A DNA stretch of 30,466 nt from Betaproteobacteria bacterium (GTDB lineage Bacteria > Pseudomonadota > Gammaproteobacteria > Burkholderiales > SG8-39), in the NCBI GenBank assembly GCA_029865405.1, contig JAOUGZ010000001.1, positions 1 through 30,466 on the forward strand. The letters run 5' to 3'. Made by a program: the position numbers and the translations under genes. Below the pieces are notes generated by a model, which was given only the letters and a program-made list of their open reading frames with translations, was not told the origin of the DNA and made no database searches. Positions 1 through 8,127 of the stretch are shown here, in pieces. Each line of letters begins with the position of its first letter. The first letter of the stretch is position 1.

Positions 1-1380
1 GACAAGGACGGGAAGTTCCTGGCGCTGCGCGCGCGCACGCAGGTCGGCATCGGCGCCTACGCCTCGACCTACGCCGCGATCGTCGCCACCAACAACACCA
101 AGAATTGCCTCTCGAGCGTGTACCGGATCCCGGCGATCCACGCCGGCGTGAAGATGGTGCTGACCAACGCCGCGCCGCTCGGGCCGTATCGCGGCGCCGG
201 GCGTCCGGAGGCGATCTACCTGATCGAGCGACTGATCGACGAGGCGGCGCGCGCCACCGGCATCGATCGCGTCGAGCTGCGGCGCCGGAACCTGATCCCG
301 GCCTCCGCCATGCCGTACAAGGCACCGAGCGGCCAGACTTACGACAGCGGCGAGTTCGAGGCGGTGCTCGACGCGGCGCTCGAGCTCGCCGACTGGAAGG
401 GCTTCGCCGCGCGGCGCAAGGCGTCCGGGGCGAAGGGCCGTCTTCGCGGCATCGGCGTGTGCTGCTTCCTCGAAGTGGCGGGGGGTGCGCCGCTCACCGA
501 GGTCGCCGACCTGCGCTTCGAGCCCGACGGCACTGCGGTGCTGCGCACCGGCGCGCAGGCCATGGGCCAGGGCCAGATGACCACCCTGCCCCTGATCCTC
601 GCGCGGCAGCTGCAGATCGACGCGTCGCGCGTGCGGATCGTGCAGGGCGACAGCGACGAAGTGCCGGGCGGGATTCCGACGGTCGCTTCGCGCTCCACCA
701 TGATGGTCGGCGGCGCCATGGGGCTTGCCGCCGAAGAGGCGATCAAGAAGGGCAAGGGCGTCGCCGCCGAGCTGCTCGAGGCCGCCGCCGCGGACATCGA
801 GTACGGCACGGGCGAGTTTCGCGTCGCCGGCACCGACCGGCGCGTGGGCTGGAGGGAGCTCGCGCAGGGCAAGGCCGACGCGCTCAAGACGGTGGCCACC
901 TTCGCCGCGCCGGAGATGAGCTTTCCCAATGGCTGCCATGTATGCGAGGTGGAGGTCGATCCGGAGACCGGCGTCGTGCGCGTGGTGGGCTACGCCGCGG
1001 TGGACGACGTCGGGCATGTCGTGCACCAGGCGATCGTCGAAGGCCAGATCCATGGCGGCGTCGCCCAGGGGCTCGGGCAGGTGCTGGGCGAGCACCTCGT
1101 CTACGGCGAGGACGGGCAGCTGCTTACCGCGTCGTTCATGGACTACGCCATGCCGCGCGCCGACGACCTGCCGATGCTCGCGCTCGGCCACCACGTCGCG
1201 CCCTGCACCACCAACCCGCTCGGCGCCAAGGGCGCGGGCGAATCCGGCGTCGCCGGGTCGCTGCCCGCGGGCGTCAATGCGGTGCTCGACGCGCTCGCCT
1301 CGCGCGGCGTGAGGCATCTCGACATGCCGATGACGCCGCAGCGCGTCTGGCAGGCTTTGCAAAAAGGGGGGAAGGCATGA
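1..1380 (+). CDS. Molybdenum hydroxylase large subunit (xanthine dehydrogenase/CoxL family), 5' truncated
   Basis: The reading frame is open from the first base, so the gene begins left of the window; about 459 C-terminal residues are visible, where full-length family members have roughly 700-800. The protein binds the molybdopterin cofactor and hydroxylates an organic substrate with water-derived oxygen. Visible family marks are GPYRGAGRPEA (about residues 61-71 of the visible part), which is the form II type of active-site loop rather than the AYRCSFR loop of true CO dehydrogenase; the Q-rich GQGQMTTLP segment; and GAKGAGESG near the C-terminus, which carries the conserved catalytic glutamate. 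The substrate cannot be told. FeS and FAD subunits are not in the window and may lie upstream. Its stop overlaps the next start as ATGA. Confidence 0.9.
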   Translation, partial: DKDGKFLALRARTQVGIGAYASTYAAIVATNNTKNCLSSVYRIPAIHAGVKMVLTNAAPLGPYRGAGRPEAIYLIERLIDEAARATGIDRVELRRRNLIPASAMPYKAPSGQTYDSGEFEAVLDAALELADWKGFAARRKASGAKGRLRGIGVCCFLEVAGGAPLTEVADLRFEPDGTAVLRTGAQAMGQGQMTTLPLILARQLQIDASRVRIVQGDSDEVPGGIPTVASRSTMMVGGAMGLAAEEAIKKGKGVAAELLEAAAADIEYGTGEFRVAGTDRRVGWRELAQGKADALKTVATFAAPEMSFPNGCHVCEVEVDPETGVVRVVGYAAVDDVGHVVHQAIVEGQIHGGVAQGLGQVLGEHLVYGEDGQLLTASFMDYAMPRADDLPMLALGHHVAPCTTNPLGAKGAGESGVAGSLPAGVNAVLDALASRGVRHLDMPMTPQRVWQALQKGGKA

Positions 1381-2144
1381 GCACATCGGCCAAGGGCCTG
1401 CGCGTCCTCGTGACGGCGGGCGCAGCGGGCATCGGCCTCGCCATCGCACGGACTTTCCGCGACCACGGCGCCAAGGTGCACGTGTGCGACGTCGACGAGA
1501 AGGCGCTCGCCGCGCTCGACAGGGACATCCACAAGACCAAGGCCGATGTCGCCAGCGTCGCCGAGGTGGAGCGCCTGTTCGCGGACGCGCAGCGCACGCT
1601 CGGCGGGCTCGACGTGCTGGTGAACAACGCCGGCATCGCGGGACCGACAGCCAAGGTCGAGGACATCGCCACCGGCGACTGGGACCGCTGCATCGCCGTC
1701 GACCTGAACGGCATGTTCTACTGCACGCGCCGCGGCATGCCGCTCATCAAGGCGGCGGGCGGCGGCTCGATCATCAACCTGTCCTCGACCGCGGGGCGCC
1801 TGGGCTTCGCGCTGCGTACGCCCTACGCGGCGGCGAAGTGGGCGGTGGTCGGCTTCACCCAGAGTCTCGCCGCCGAGGCGGGGCCGGACGGGGTGCGCGT
1901 CAACTGCATCCAGCCGGGCGTGGTGGAAGGCGAGCGCGTCGAGCGCGTGATCGACGCCAAGGCGCGCGGGCTGGGCATCACCAACGACGACATGCGCGCG
2001 CGGCTGCTCGAGAGCGTGAGCCTGCGAACCATGGTGAGCGCGCAGGACGTGGCGAACACGGCGCTGTTCCTCGCCACCGACGCGGGCAAGCACATTTCCG
2101 GGCAGGCCATCTCGGTCTGCGGCGGCGTACGCTACATGGTCTAG
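1377..2144 (+). CDS. SDR family oxidoreductase
   Basis: A 255-residue classical short-chain dehydrogenase, which would interconvert an alcohol and a ketone with NAD(P). The start is the ATG overlapping the previous stop, preceded by a G-rich ribosome binding site (GGGGGGAAGG); the same frame stays open upstream but that part is a shadow of the molybdenum hydroxylase gene. Visible motifs are the cofactor loop TAGAAGIG (residues 13-20), NNAG (about 83-86) and the active-site YAAAK with Tyr150 and Lys154, followed by the usual PG turn (IQPGVVEG). The C-terminal ISVCGG resembles the family's usual end. Translational coupling with the hydroxylase suggests that it oxidises the hydroxylated product. 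The exact substrate is unknown. Confidence 0.92.
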   Translation: MSTSAKGLRVLVTAGAAGIGLAIARTFRDHGAKVHVCDVDEKALAALDRDIHKTKADVASVAEVERLFADAQRTLGGLDVLVNNAGIAGPTAKVEDIATGDWDRCIAVDLNGMFYCTRRGMPLIKAAGGGSIINLSSTAGRLGFALRTPYAAAKWAVVGFTQSLAAEAGPDGVRVNCIQPGVVEGERVERVIDAKARGLGITNDDMRARLLESVSLRTMVSAQDVANTALFLATDAGKHISGQAISVCGGVRYMV

Positions 2145-2154
2145 GAGACATACG

Positions 2155-3090
2155 ATGGCAGCAGCCCAAGGCAAGGTGATCATCACCTGCGCGGTGACCG
2201 GATCGATCCACACGCCGAGCATGTCGCCGCACCTGCCGGTGACCCCGGCCGAGATCGCCAAGGCGGCGATCGGCGCGGCGCAGGCGGGCGCGTCGATCGT
2301 GCACCTGCACGCGAGAAATCCCAAGGACGGCAGCCCGTCGCAGGACCCGGCGCTGTTCCACGAGTTCCTGCCGCAGATTGCGGTGGCGAGCGACGTGGTG
2401 ATCAACCTCACCACCGGCGGCGCGGCGACGATGACCATCGAGGAACGCCTGCAGCCCGCGCTGCAGCTCAAGCCCGAGGTCGCCTCGCTCAACATGGGCT
2501 CGATGAACTTCGGCCTGTACGAGATGCTCGGGCGATTCAAGGACTTCAAGCACGACTGGGAGCGCCCGTACCTGGAAGGGTCGGACGAGCGCATCTTCAA
2601 GAACACCTTCCGCGACATCGCCTACATCCTCACCTCGTGCAGCGCGAACGGCACGCGCTTCGAAATCGAGTGCTACGACATCGGCCACCTGTACACCGCG
2701 GCGCACTTCCTGGACCGCGGGCTGATCAAGCCGCCGATGCTGATCCAGTCCGTGTTCGGCATCCGCGGCGGCATCGGCGGGCATCCCGAGGACGTCATCC
2801 ACATGAAGCGCACGGCCGATCGCCTCTTCGGCGACGCCTATTACTGGTCGGTGCTGGGCGCCGGCCGCAACCAGATGGCGATCGCCGCCCAGGCCGCGGT
2901 GATGGGCGGCAACGTGCGCGTCGGGCTGGAGGACAGCCTATGGCTCGGGCGCGGGCAGTTGGCGAAGTCCAACGCCGAGCAGGTCACCAAGGCGCGGCGC
3001 ATCATCGAGGAAGTCGGCCTGCAGGTGGCGACGCCGAACGAGGCACGCGAGATGCTGAAACTGAAGGGCGCGAAGAACGTAGACTTTTAG
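2155..3090 (+). CDS. BKACE family (DUF849) beta-keto acid cleavage enzyme
   Basis: A 311-residue protein of the family named after 3-keto-5-aminohexanoate cleavage enzyme. Members condense a beta-keto acid with acetyl-CoA and split it into acetoacetate and a new acyl-CoA, using a Zn ion in a TIM barrel. Family features visible are the N-terminal KVIITCAVTGS strand, the metal-binding HLHARNP loop (near residues 49-55), INLTTGG, and the C-terminal VGLEDSLWLGRGQLA segment. AGGAG overlapping the previous stop is a good ribosome binding site seven bases before ATG. In an operon with a monooxygenase and a lactonase-like hydrolase it probably performs the carbon-carbon cleavage step of a ring-degradation route. 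The true substrate depends on pocket residues that cannot be judged by eye. Confidence 0.92.
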   Translation: MAAAQGKVIITCAVTGSIHTPSMSPHLPVTPAEIAKAAIGAAQAGASIVHLHARNPKDGSPSQDPALFHEFLPQIAVASDVVINLTTGGAATMTIEERLQPALQLKPEVASLNMGSMNFGLYEMLGRFKDFKHDWERPYLEGSDERIFKNTFRDIAYILTSCSANGTRFEIECYDIGHLYTAAHFLDRGLIKPPMLIQSVFGIRGGIGGHPEDVIHMKRTADRLFGDAYYWSVLGAGRNQMAIAAQAAVMGGNVRVGLEDSLWLGRGQLAKSNAEQVTKARRIIEEVGLQVATPNEAREMLKLKGAKNVDF

Positions 3091-3091
3091 G

Positions 3092-3892
3092 ATGCCCCGG
3101 CCGCCGCCGCTCGCCTGCGACTGCCACATCCACGTCTTCGGGCCGTTCGCGCGCTACCCGCTCGACGCGGCGCGCAAGTACACGCCCGAAGAGGCGCGCC
3201 TCGACGACTACGTGAAAATGGCGGCGGCGCTCGGCACCGGGCGCGTGGTGCTCGTCCAGCCAAGCGTCTACGGCGTCGACAATGCCTGCCAGCGCGACGC
3301 GATGCGGGAGCTCGGCGAGCGCGCGCGCGGCGTGGCCGTGATCGACGGCTCGGTGAGCGATGCGCAGCTCGGCGCGCTGAACGGCGCCGGCTTCGTCGGC
3401 GCGCGCCTGAATTTCATGCGCGCCGGCGAGCTCGAATCGCTCGAGCGCACCGCCGCGCGGGTGAAGCAATTCGGCTGGCACGTGCAGCTGCATCTGCCGG
3501 GCGCGATGATTCCGGAGATCGCCGACCGGCTGCTCAAGCTGCCCACCGATTTCGTCATCGACCATTTCGGCCGCGTCGATGCGTGGCAGGGGTGCGTCCA
3601 GCCCGCCTTTCAGGAACTGCTCAGGCTGGTCGATTCAGGTCGCTGCTGGGTGAAGCTTTCTGCGCCCTATCGCATGGATGGCGCGCCGTACAACAAGGTG
3701 GCGCCTTTGGCGCGCGAGCTGGTGAAGCACAACCCCGAGCGCATGGTCTGGGGCACGGACTGGCCGCATCCGGACGTGGCGGTGCTGCCGGAGGACGCGG
3801 GCCTGCTGCAGACGATGTTCGACTGGGTGCCGGATGCGGCGACGCGCCAGCGGATTCTGGTAGACAATCCGGCGAAGCTGTACCGATTCTGA
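3092..3892 (+). CDS. Amidohydrolase, 2-pyrone-4,6-dicarboxylate hydrolase-like
   Basis: A 266-residue TIM-barrel metal hydrolase of the COG3618 group, whose best-known member, LigI, opens the lactone ring of 2-pyrone-4,6-dicarboxylate. The N-terminal CDCHIHVFG has the His-X-His pair (His12 and His14), followed by the PYTP-like region typical of this group (RKYTPEEA) and by GTDWPHP with the expected catalytic Asp223. One base separates its ATG from the stop of the BKACE gene, so the two are probably translationally coupled. Lactone opening would follow naturally from the Baeyer-Villiger enzyme encoded two genes downstream. LigI function itself is not claimed, because the substrate residues were not compared. 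Confidence 0.88.
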   Translation: MPRPPPLACDCHIHVFGPFARYPLDAARKYTPEEARLDDYVKMAAALGTGRVVLVQPSVYGVDNACQRDAMRELGERARGVAVIDGSVSDAQLGALNGAGFVGARLNFMRAGELESLERTAARVKQFGWHVQLHLPGAMIPEIADRLLKLPTDFVIDHFGRVDAWQGCVQPAFQELLRLVDSGRCWVKLSAPYRMDGAPYNKVAPLARELVKHNPERMVWGTDWPHPDVAVLPEDAGLLQTMFDWVPDAATRQRILVDNPAKLYRF

Positions 3893-4368
3893 TGAAGTGG
3901 CACATCCATTGGCCGGCGATGGTCCTCGCATTGGTCGGCGTGGTGTTCTTCGCCGCCGATCGCCTGACGCGCACGCCGACCGTGGTGCACGCCGTCACCG
4001 ACGGTCGCCAGGAGATCTCCATTCCAGTGGCGCGCGACGGCCATTACTATCTGGAAGGGACCGTCAACGGCGTGCCGGTCACGTTCATGATCGATACCGG
4101 GGCCACGTATGTATCCGTGAACCAGGAAGTCGCGCGCAAGGCGAACCTGCCGGAGGGGATCACGGGCTACTTCAGCACGGCAAACGGGACCGTCGAGGGC
4201 AAGATCGTGAAAGATCAGGTCGTCGAGGCCGAAGGCTTCAAGGTGAGCGGCCTGAGCGTCGCCGTCACGCCGCTCGGTGGCAAGAAGGGATTGCTTGGCC
4301 AGAATTACCTGCGGCGCTTCGAGGTGTCGCAATCCTCGGGCGTCATGCGGCTCAGACTGGCGCCATGA
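3892..4368 (+). CDS. Membrane-anchored retroviral-type (clan AA) aspartic protease
   Basis: A 158-residue protein. One hydrophobic stretch at about residues 8-22 follows a short positively charged start, which suggests an N-terminal anchor with the rest in the periplasm. The core carries FMIDTGATYVSV with Asp68 in DTGA, the active-site signature of single-domain retropepsin-like proteases that work as dimers, and later GLLGQNYLRRF, which matches the second conserved block (LLGMNFL-type) of the TIGR02281 family. The start ATG overlaps the amidohydrolase stop (TGATG) and the stop overlaps the next start (ATGA), so it is embedded in a catabolic operon. Family members are often of unknown substrate. 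Why it sits among enzymes of small-molecule breakdown is unexplained. Confidence 0.87.
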   Translation: MKWHIHWPAMVLALVGVVFFAADRLTRTPTVVHAVTDGRQEISIPVARDGHYYLEGTVNGVPVTFMIDTGATYVSVNQEVARKANLPEGITGYFSTANGTVEGKIVKDQVVEAEGFKVSGLSVAVTPLGGKKGLLGQNYLRRFEVSQSSGVMRLRLAP

Positions 4369-5957
4369 GCGAAAGGCTGGACATCGTCATCGTCGGCGCC
4401 GGGTTTGCCGGCCTGTACATGCTGCATCGCGCGCGCGGGCTCGGGCTCGCCGCGCGCGTGTTCGAGGCCGGCTCCGGCGTCGGCGGCACCTGGTACTGGA
4501 ACCGCTATCCCGGCGCGCGCTGCGACGTCGAGAGCATGGAGTACTCCTACCAGTTCGACGACCGGCTGCAGCAGGCGTGGCGCTGGAGCGAGCGCTTCGC
4601 CACTCAGCCCGAGATCATGCGCTACGCCAACCACGTCGCCGACCGCTTCGATCTGCGCCGCGACATCCAGTTCGATACGCGCGTCCTCGCCGCGACGTAC
4701 GACGAAGCCGCCAAACGCTGGGCGGTTCGCACGACGGACGGCGCTGAGTTCACCGCCCAGTTCCTCGTCATGGCGACCGGGTGCCTTTCCTCCACCAACC
4801 GCCCGGTCATCAAGGGCATCGACTCGTTCGCCGGCGCGAGCTACCACACCGGCGAGTGGCCGCACGAAGAAGTGGACTTCACGGGCAAGCGCGTCGGCGT
4901 GATCGGCACCGGCTCGTCCGCGATCCAGTCGATTCCGATCATCGCGGAGCAGGCAGGGTCGCTGATCGTGTTCCAGCGCACCGCGAACTACTCGGTGCCG
5001 GCGCACAACGCCCCGCTCGATCCCGCCTACGAAGCGCGCATCAAGGCCGACTACGCCAACTTCCGCGCGCGCAACAGCCTGCAGATCAACGCCTTCGGCT
5101 CGAACCTGCCGCGCAGCTCGATTCCGGCGCGCGACATGACGCCGCAGGAGCGCCGCGCGGCGTTCGAGGCGCGCTGGCAGGTCGGCGGCCTGTTCTTTCT
5201 CGGCGCGCTCGGCGACCTGCTCCTCGACAAGGCGGCGAACGACATGGCCGCCGAGTTCGTGCGCGAGAAGATCCGCGGCATCGTGCGCGACCCGAAAGTG
5301 GCCGAGCTCCTGTCGCCGAAGCAGGTCATCGGCTGCAAGCGCCTGTGCGTCGATTCCGGCTACTACGCGACCTTCAACCGGCCGAACGTGCACCTCGTCG
5401 ACATCAGCCAGGGTGGCATCGACGAGATCACGCCGAAAGGCGTACGCGTCAACGGCCAGAGCTTCGAGCTCGACGCGCTCGTCTTCGCCACCGGCTTCGA
5501 CGCGATGACCGGGACGCTATTGAAGATCGACATCCGCGGCCGCGGCGGGATGACCCTGCGTGAGGCCTGGCATGCCGGCCCGCGCACCTACCTTGGCTTG
5601 AGCGTGGTGGGGTTCCCGAACTTATTCACCATCTCCGGGCCCGGCAGTCCGTCGGTGCTCACCAACATGATGGTGTCGATCGAGCAGCACGTGAACTGGA
5701 TCGCCGAGTGCATCGCGCGGCTGCGCGCGCAGGGGCGTGCGACTATCGAGGCGCGCGCCGAAGCGCAGGAGGCTTGGGTCGAGCATGTGAACGCGGTTGC
5801 CGAGCGCACGCTCTACCCGCAGTGCAACTCCTGGTACGTAGGTGCGAACATTCCGGGCAAGACGCGTGTCTTCATGCCGCTGCTCGGCTTTCCGGACTAC
5901 GTGAAGAAGTGCGACGAGGTGGTGGCCAAGGGCTACGAAGGGTTCGACATCCCATGA
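4365..5957 (+). CDS. Flavin-containing Baeyer-Villiger-type monooxygenase
   Basis: A 530-residue flavoprotein of the cyclohexanone/phenylacetone monooxygenase type, which uses NADPH, FAD and oxygen to insert an oxygen beside a carbonyl. The first Rossmann motif is GAGFAG (residues 11-16), the second is GVIGTGSSAIQ, and between them lies the Baeyer-Villiger fingerprint F-A-G-x3-H-T-x2-W-P with its His at residue 161. FATGFD near the C-terminal third is also typical. The length matches the family. The product would be an ester or lactone, which suits the amidohydrolase upstream. Start and stop overlap both neighbours by four bases. A plain N-hydroxylating relative cannot be excluded without modelling the active site. 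Confidence 0.92.
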   Translation: MSERLDIVIVGAGFAGLYMLHRARGLGLAARVFEAGSGVGGTWYWNRYPGARCDVESMEYSYQFDDRLQQAWRWSERFATQPEIMRYANHVADRFDLRRDIQFDTRVLAATYDEAAKRWAVRTTDGAEFTAQFLVMATGCLSSTNRPVIKGIDSFAGASYHTGEWPHEEVDFTGKRVGVIGTGSSAIQSIPIIAEQAGSLIVFQRTANYSVPAHNAPLDPAYEARIKADYANFRARNSLQINAFGSNLPRSSIPARDMTPQERRAAFEARWQVGGLFFLGALGDLLLDKAANDMAAEFVREKIRGIVRDPKVAELLSPKQVIGCKRLCVDSGYYATFNRPNVHLVDISQGGIDEITPKGVRVNGQSFELDALVFATGFDAMTGTLLKIDIRGRGGMTLREAWHAGPRTYLGLSVVGFPNLFTISGPGSPSVLTNMMVSIEQHVNWIAECIARLRAQGRATIEARAEAQEAWVEHVNAVAERTLYPQCNSWYVGANIPGKTRVFMPLLGFPDYVKKCDEVVAKGYEGFDIP

Positions 5958-6940
5958 AGATGCGCAGATTCGGCCGTACCGGCCTGCAGGTCTCGCAGGT
6001 GGTGTTCGGCGCCGGCTTCGTCGGCGGCATCATCGTGCTGGCCGACGACGACACGCGCCGGCGCGTCCTGCGGCGCGCACTCGACGCCGGCATCAACTGG
6101 ATCGACACCGCGCCGCTTTACGGCCAGGGGCGCTCGGAAGAGGCGCTCGGCTGGCTGCTCGCGGAGGTGAATGACACGAAGCCCTACCTCTCGACCAAGG
6201 TGCGGCTCGACCTCGCGAAGCTCAGCGACATCCCGGGCGAGATCGAGCGCAGCGTGCACGAGAGCTTGAAGCGCCTGAAGCGCGATTCGGTCGACCTGCT
6301 GCAGCTCCACAACCAGATCGGCGCGAAGACCGGGAGCGGCGTGCTCGGCGCCATCAGCCTCGACGATGTGCTGAAGAAGGACGGCGTCGCCGACGGCCTC
6401 GAGCGCATGCGCGGGCAGGGCCTCACGCGCTTCGTCGGGCTCACCGCGCTCGGCGAAGCGCCGGCCATCGTGCGCGCGATCGACACCGGGCGCTTCGACT
6501 CGGCGCAGGTGTACTACAACCTGCTCAATCCGAGCGCTGCGCGCAAGATGCCGGCCGGCTGGAGCGGACACGATTTCGCCGGCGTGTGCGCCGCCTGCAA
6601 GCGCCACGACGTCGCCATGATGAATATTCGCGTCTTTGCGTCGGGCGTGCTCGCCACCGACGAGCGCCATGGGCGTGAAATTGCCCTTACGGAAAACAGC
6701 GCATTGGAGGCCGAGACGAAGCGGGCGCATGCTGCGCTCGCCGCGCTCGGTTCCGGACACGGCACGCGGGCGCAGACTGCGCTGCGCTTTTCCCTCGCCA
6801 ATCCCGATCTCGCCTGCGTGGTGATCGGGCTCGGCGAGCCGTTGCATCTGGAAGAGGCGATTGCGGCCGAAGCGATGGGGCCGCTGCCAGCCGAGGCCAT
6901 CGCGAAGCTCGAGGCGGTGTACGCGCGCGGCTTCGCGTAA
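5954..6940 (+). CDS. Aldo/keto reductase family protein
   Basis: A 328-residue NAD(P)-dependent oxidoreductase, the last gene of the operon, starting at the ATG that overlaps the monooxygenase stop. The catalytic tetrad can be read: Asp in WIDTAPLYG, Tyr in the same motif, Lys in YLSTKV and His in LLQLHNQ. SLANPDLACVVIGLG corresponds to the cofactor-binding C-terminal region. Family members of this COG0667 type include L-fucose/galactose dehydrogenases and pyridoxal reductases. The DxxxY spacing and the insertion around GSGVLGAISLDD resemble the dehydrogenase branch, but that is a weak impression. It probably interconverts an aldehyde or alcohol made by the operon. It runs nearly into the opposing gene, nine bases away. 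Confidence 0.9.
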   Translation: MKMRRFGRTGLQVSQVVFGAGFVGGIIVLADDDTRRRVLRRALDAGINWIDTAPLYGQGRSEEALGWLLAEVNDTKPYLSTKVRLDLAKLSDIPGEIERSVHESLKRLKRDSVDLLQLHNQIGAKTGSGVLGAISLDDVLKKDGVADGLERMRGQGLTRFVGLTALGEAPAIVRAIDTGRFDSAQVYYNLLNPSAARKMPAGWSGHDFAGVCAACKRHDVAMMNIRVFASGVLATDERHGREIALTENSALEAETKRAHAALAALGSGHGTRAQTALRFSLANPDLACVVIGLGEPLHLEEAIAAEAMGPLPAEAIAKLEAVYARGFA

Positions 6941-6949
6941 AGCGACCTC

Positions 6950-7294
6950 CTAGCGGCCCCGGGCGGCTTTCACGAACTCGAGCGCGGCCTGAAACAGCGG
7001 CAGGTCCTTCTCGTACTCGGCCGCGTCGGCGCGGTCGATCTGTATCCATTCGCGCGAACTCGCCATGCCGCCGGGCTGGAACGGGACCACATCGTTTCTT
7101 GAAAACTGAAGGTCGGTCGCGGTGGCCACCGGCAGGCGCAGCGCGACCCCGCGGCCGTTGATGCAGGCAAACATCCGGTCGCTGATGAAGTAGGCGTCGA
7201 GGCTGTTCACTTTCTTTGCGATCACGCCTGGAAGTTTAAGCAGCACGGCGTCGACCTGCGCCTTGCGGCTGGGTTCGGGTGCATCGGCATTCAT
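6950..7294 (-). CDS. Small uncharacterised protein (possibly TfoX-N/YjbR-like)
   Basis: A 114-residue protein on the minus strand with no motif that identifies it firmly. An ATG at 7294 preceded by GGGG is preferred to an in-frame TTG eight codons upstream. The pattern of a short helix (AQVDAVLLKLPG), then FISDRMFACINGRGVALRLP, then a tryptophan segment (SSREWIQID) and a C-terminal helix resembles small alpha/beta domains such as the TfoX N-terminal or YjbR group. This is pattern resemblance only. The gene stands alone between a convergent operon end and a divergent SDR gene, so context gives no role. Confidence 0.68.
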   Translation of the reverse strand: MNADAPEPSRKAQVDAVLLKLPGVIAKKVNSLDAYFISDRMFACINGRGVALRLPVATATDLQFSRNDVVPFQPGGMASSREWIQIDRADAAEYEKDLPLFQAALEFVKAARGR

Positions 7295-7355
7295 GGATAA
7301 TCCCCGTCGGTTTCGCAATTACGCGCTATCGTAACGTCAATCACAGGAGAACCCT

Positions 7356-8117
7356 ATGTCGAAAACCGTGCTCATCACCGGCGCCGCCAGCGGCTTCGGC
7401 CGCGCCGCCTGCGTGGAGCTCGCCAAGCGCGGCCACAAGGTCATCGCCACCGTCGAGACCGACGCGCAGGCGGCCGAGCTTTCCAGGGCCGAGCCGAAGC
7501 TGACGGTCGCCAAGCTCGACATCACCAACGCCAAGGACATCGCCACGCTCGACCAGTGGGACCTCGACGTCTTCATCGCCAACGCCGCCATGGGCCAGAC
7601 CGGACCGCTCTCGGTGATTCCCGTGGAGCGGCTGCGCAAGGTGTTCGATGTCAACGTCTTCGGCACTTTCGCGTGCGTGCAGCGCGTTGCGCAGAAGATG
7701 AGAAAAAAGCGCGCCGGGCGCATCCTCATCGTCTCCTCGATCGCCGGCGTGCGCGCCGGTGTCGGCTCGGGACCCTACGCGATGACCAAGCACGCCTGCC
7801 AGGCGCTCGGCATGGCGTTGCGCGCCGAGCTCACGGCGTTCAATGTCGACGTGGCGCTCATCAACCCGGGCCCCTACGCCACCGGCTTCAACGACCGCAT
7901 GGCGAACAACCCCGGCGAGTGGTTCGACCGCAAGACCGCGGACCCCGAAGACGTGAAAGCCATGGATTCCCTCGTCAAGCGCATCACCATCGGCCAGATG
8001 GATCCGAAAGAGGTCGTGCAGCGCTACGTCGAGCTGGTCGAGGCCGACAAGACCGAGCTGGTGAACTTCATTCCCCCGGATCTCATCGAGCGGCTGAGCA
8101 AGCCCAGGTCCGCCTGA
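7356..8117 (+). CDS. SDR family NAD(P)-dependent oxidoreductase
   Basis: A 253-residue short-chain dehydrogenase with its own ribosome binding site, AGGAG, eight bases before ATG. Motifs are TGAASGFGRA near residues 8-17, NAA instead of the more usual NNAG, SSIAG with the catalytic Ser, and YAMTK with Tyr and Lys. After the barrel core comes NPGPYATGF. The phenylalanine in the GFG cofactor loop is a variant found in several SDRs. A 61-base gap to the divergent small gene leaves room for a promoter, but no consensus one is visible. It ends ten bases before the end of the convergent SDR gene at 8128. Substrate unknown. Confidence 0.9.
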   Translation: MSKTVLITGAASGFGRAACVELAKRGHKVIATVETDAQAAELSRAEPKLTVAKLDITNAKDIATLDQWDLDVFIANAAMGQTGPLSVIPVERLRKVFDVNVFGTFACVQRVAQKMRKKRAGRILIVSSIAGVRAGVGSGPYAMTKHACQALGMALRAELTAFNVDVALINPGPYATGFNDRMANNPGEWFDRKTADPEDVKAMDSLVKRITIGQMDPKEVVQRYVELVEADKTELVNFIPPDLIERLSKPRSA

Positions 8118-8127
8118 GCGAGGCGCG

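Noticed and set aside
1143..2618. 491-codon open frame on the minus strand
   Set aside because: Lies over three clear plus-strand genes, low-complexity translation.
3897..4364. Upstream extension of the monooxygenase frame
   Set aside because: Overlaps the aspartic protease gene in another frame; the GAGFAG motif fits a start at 4365.
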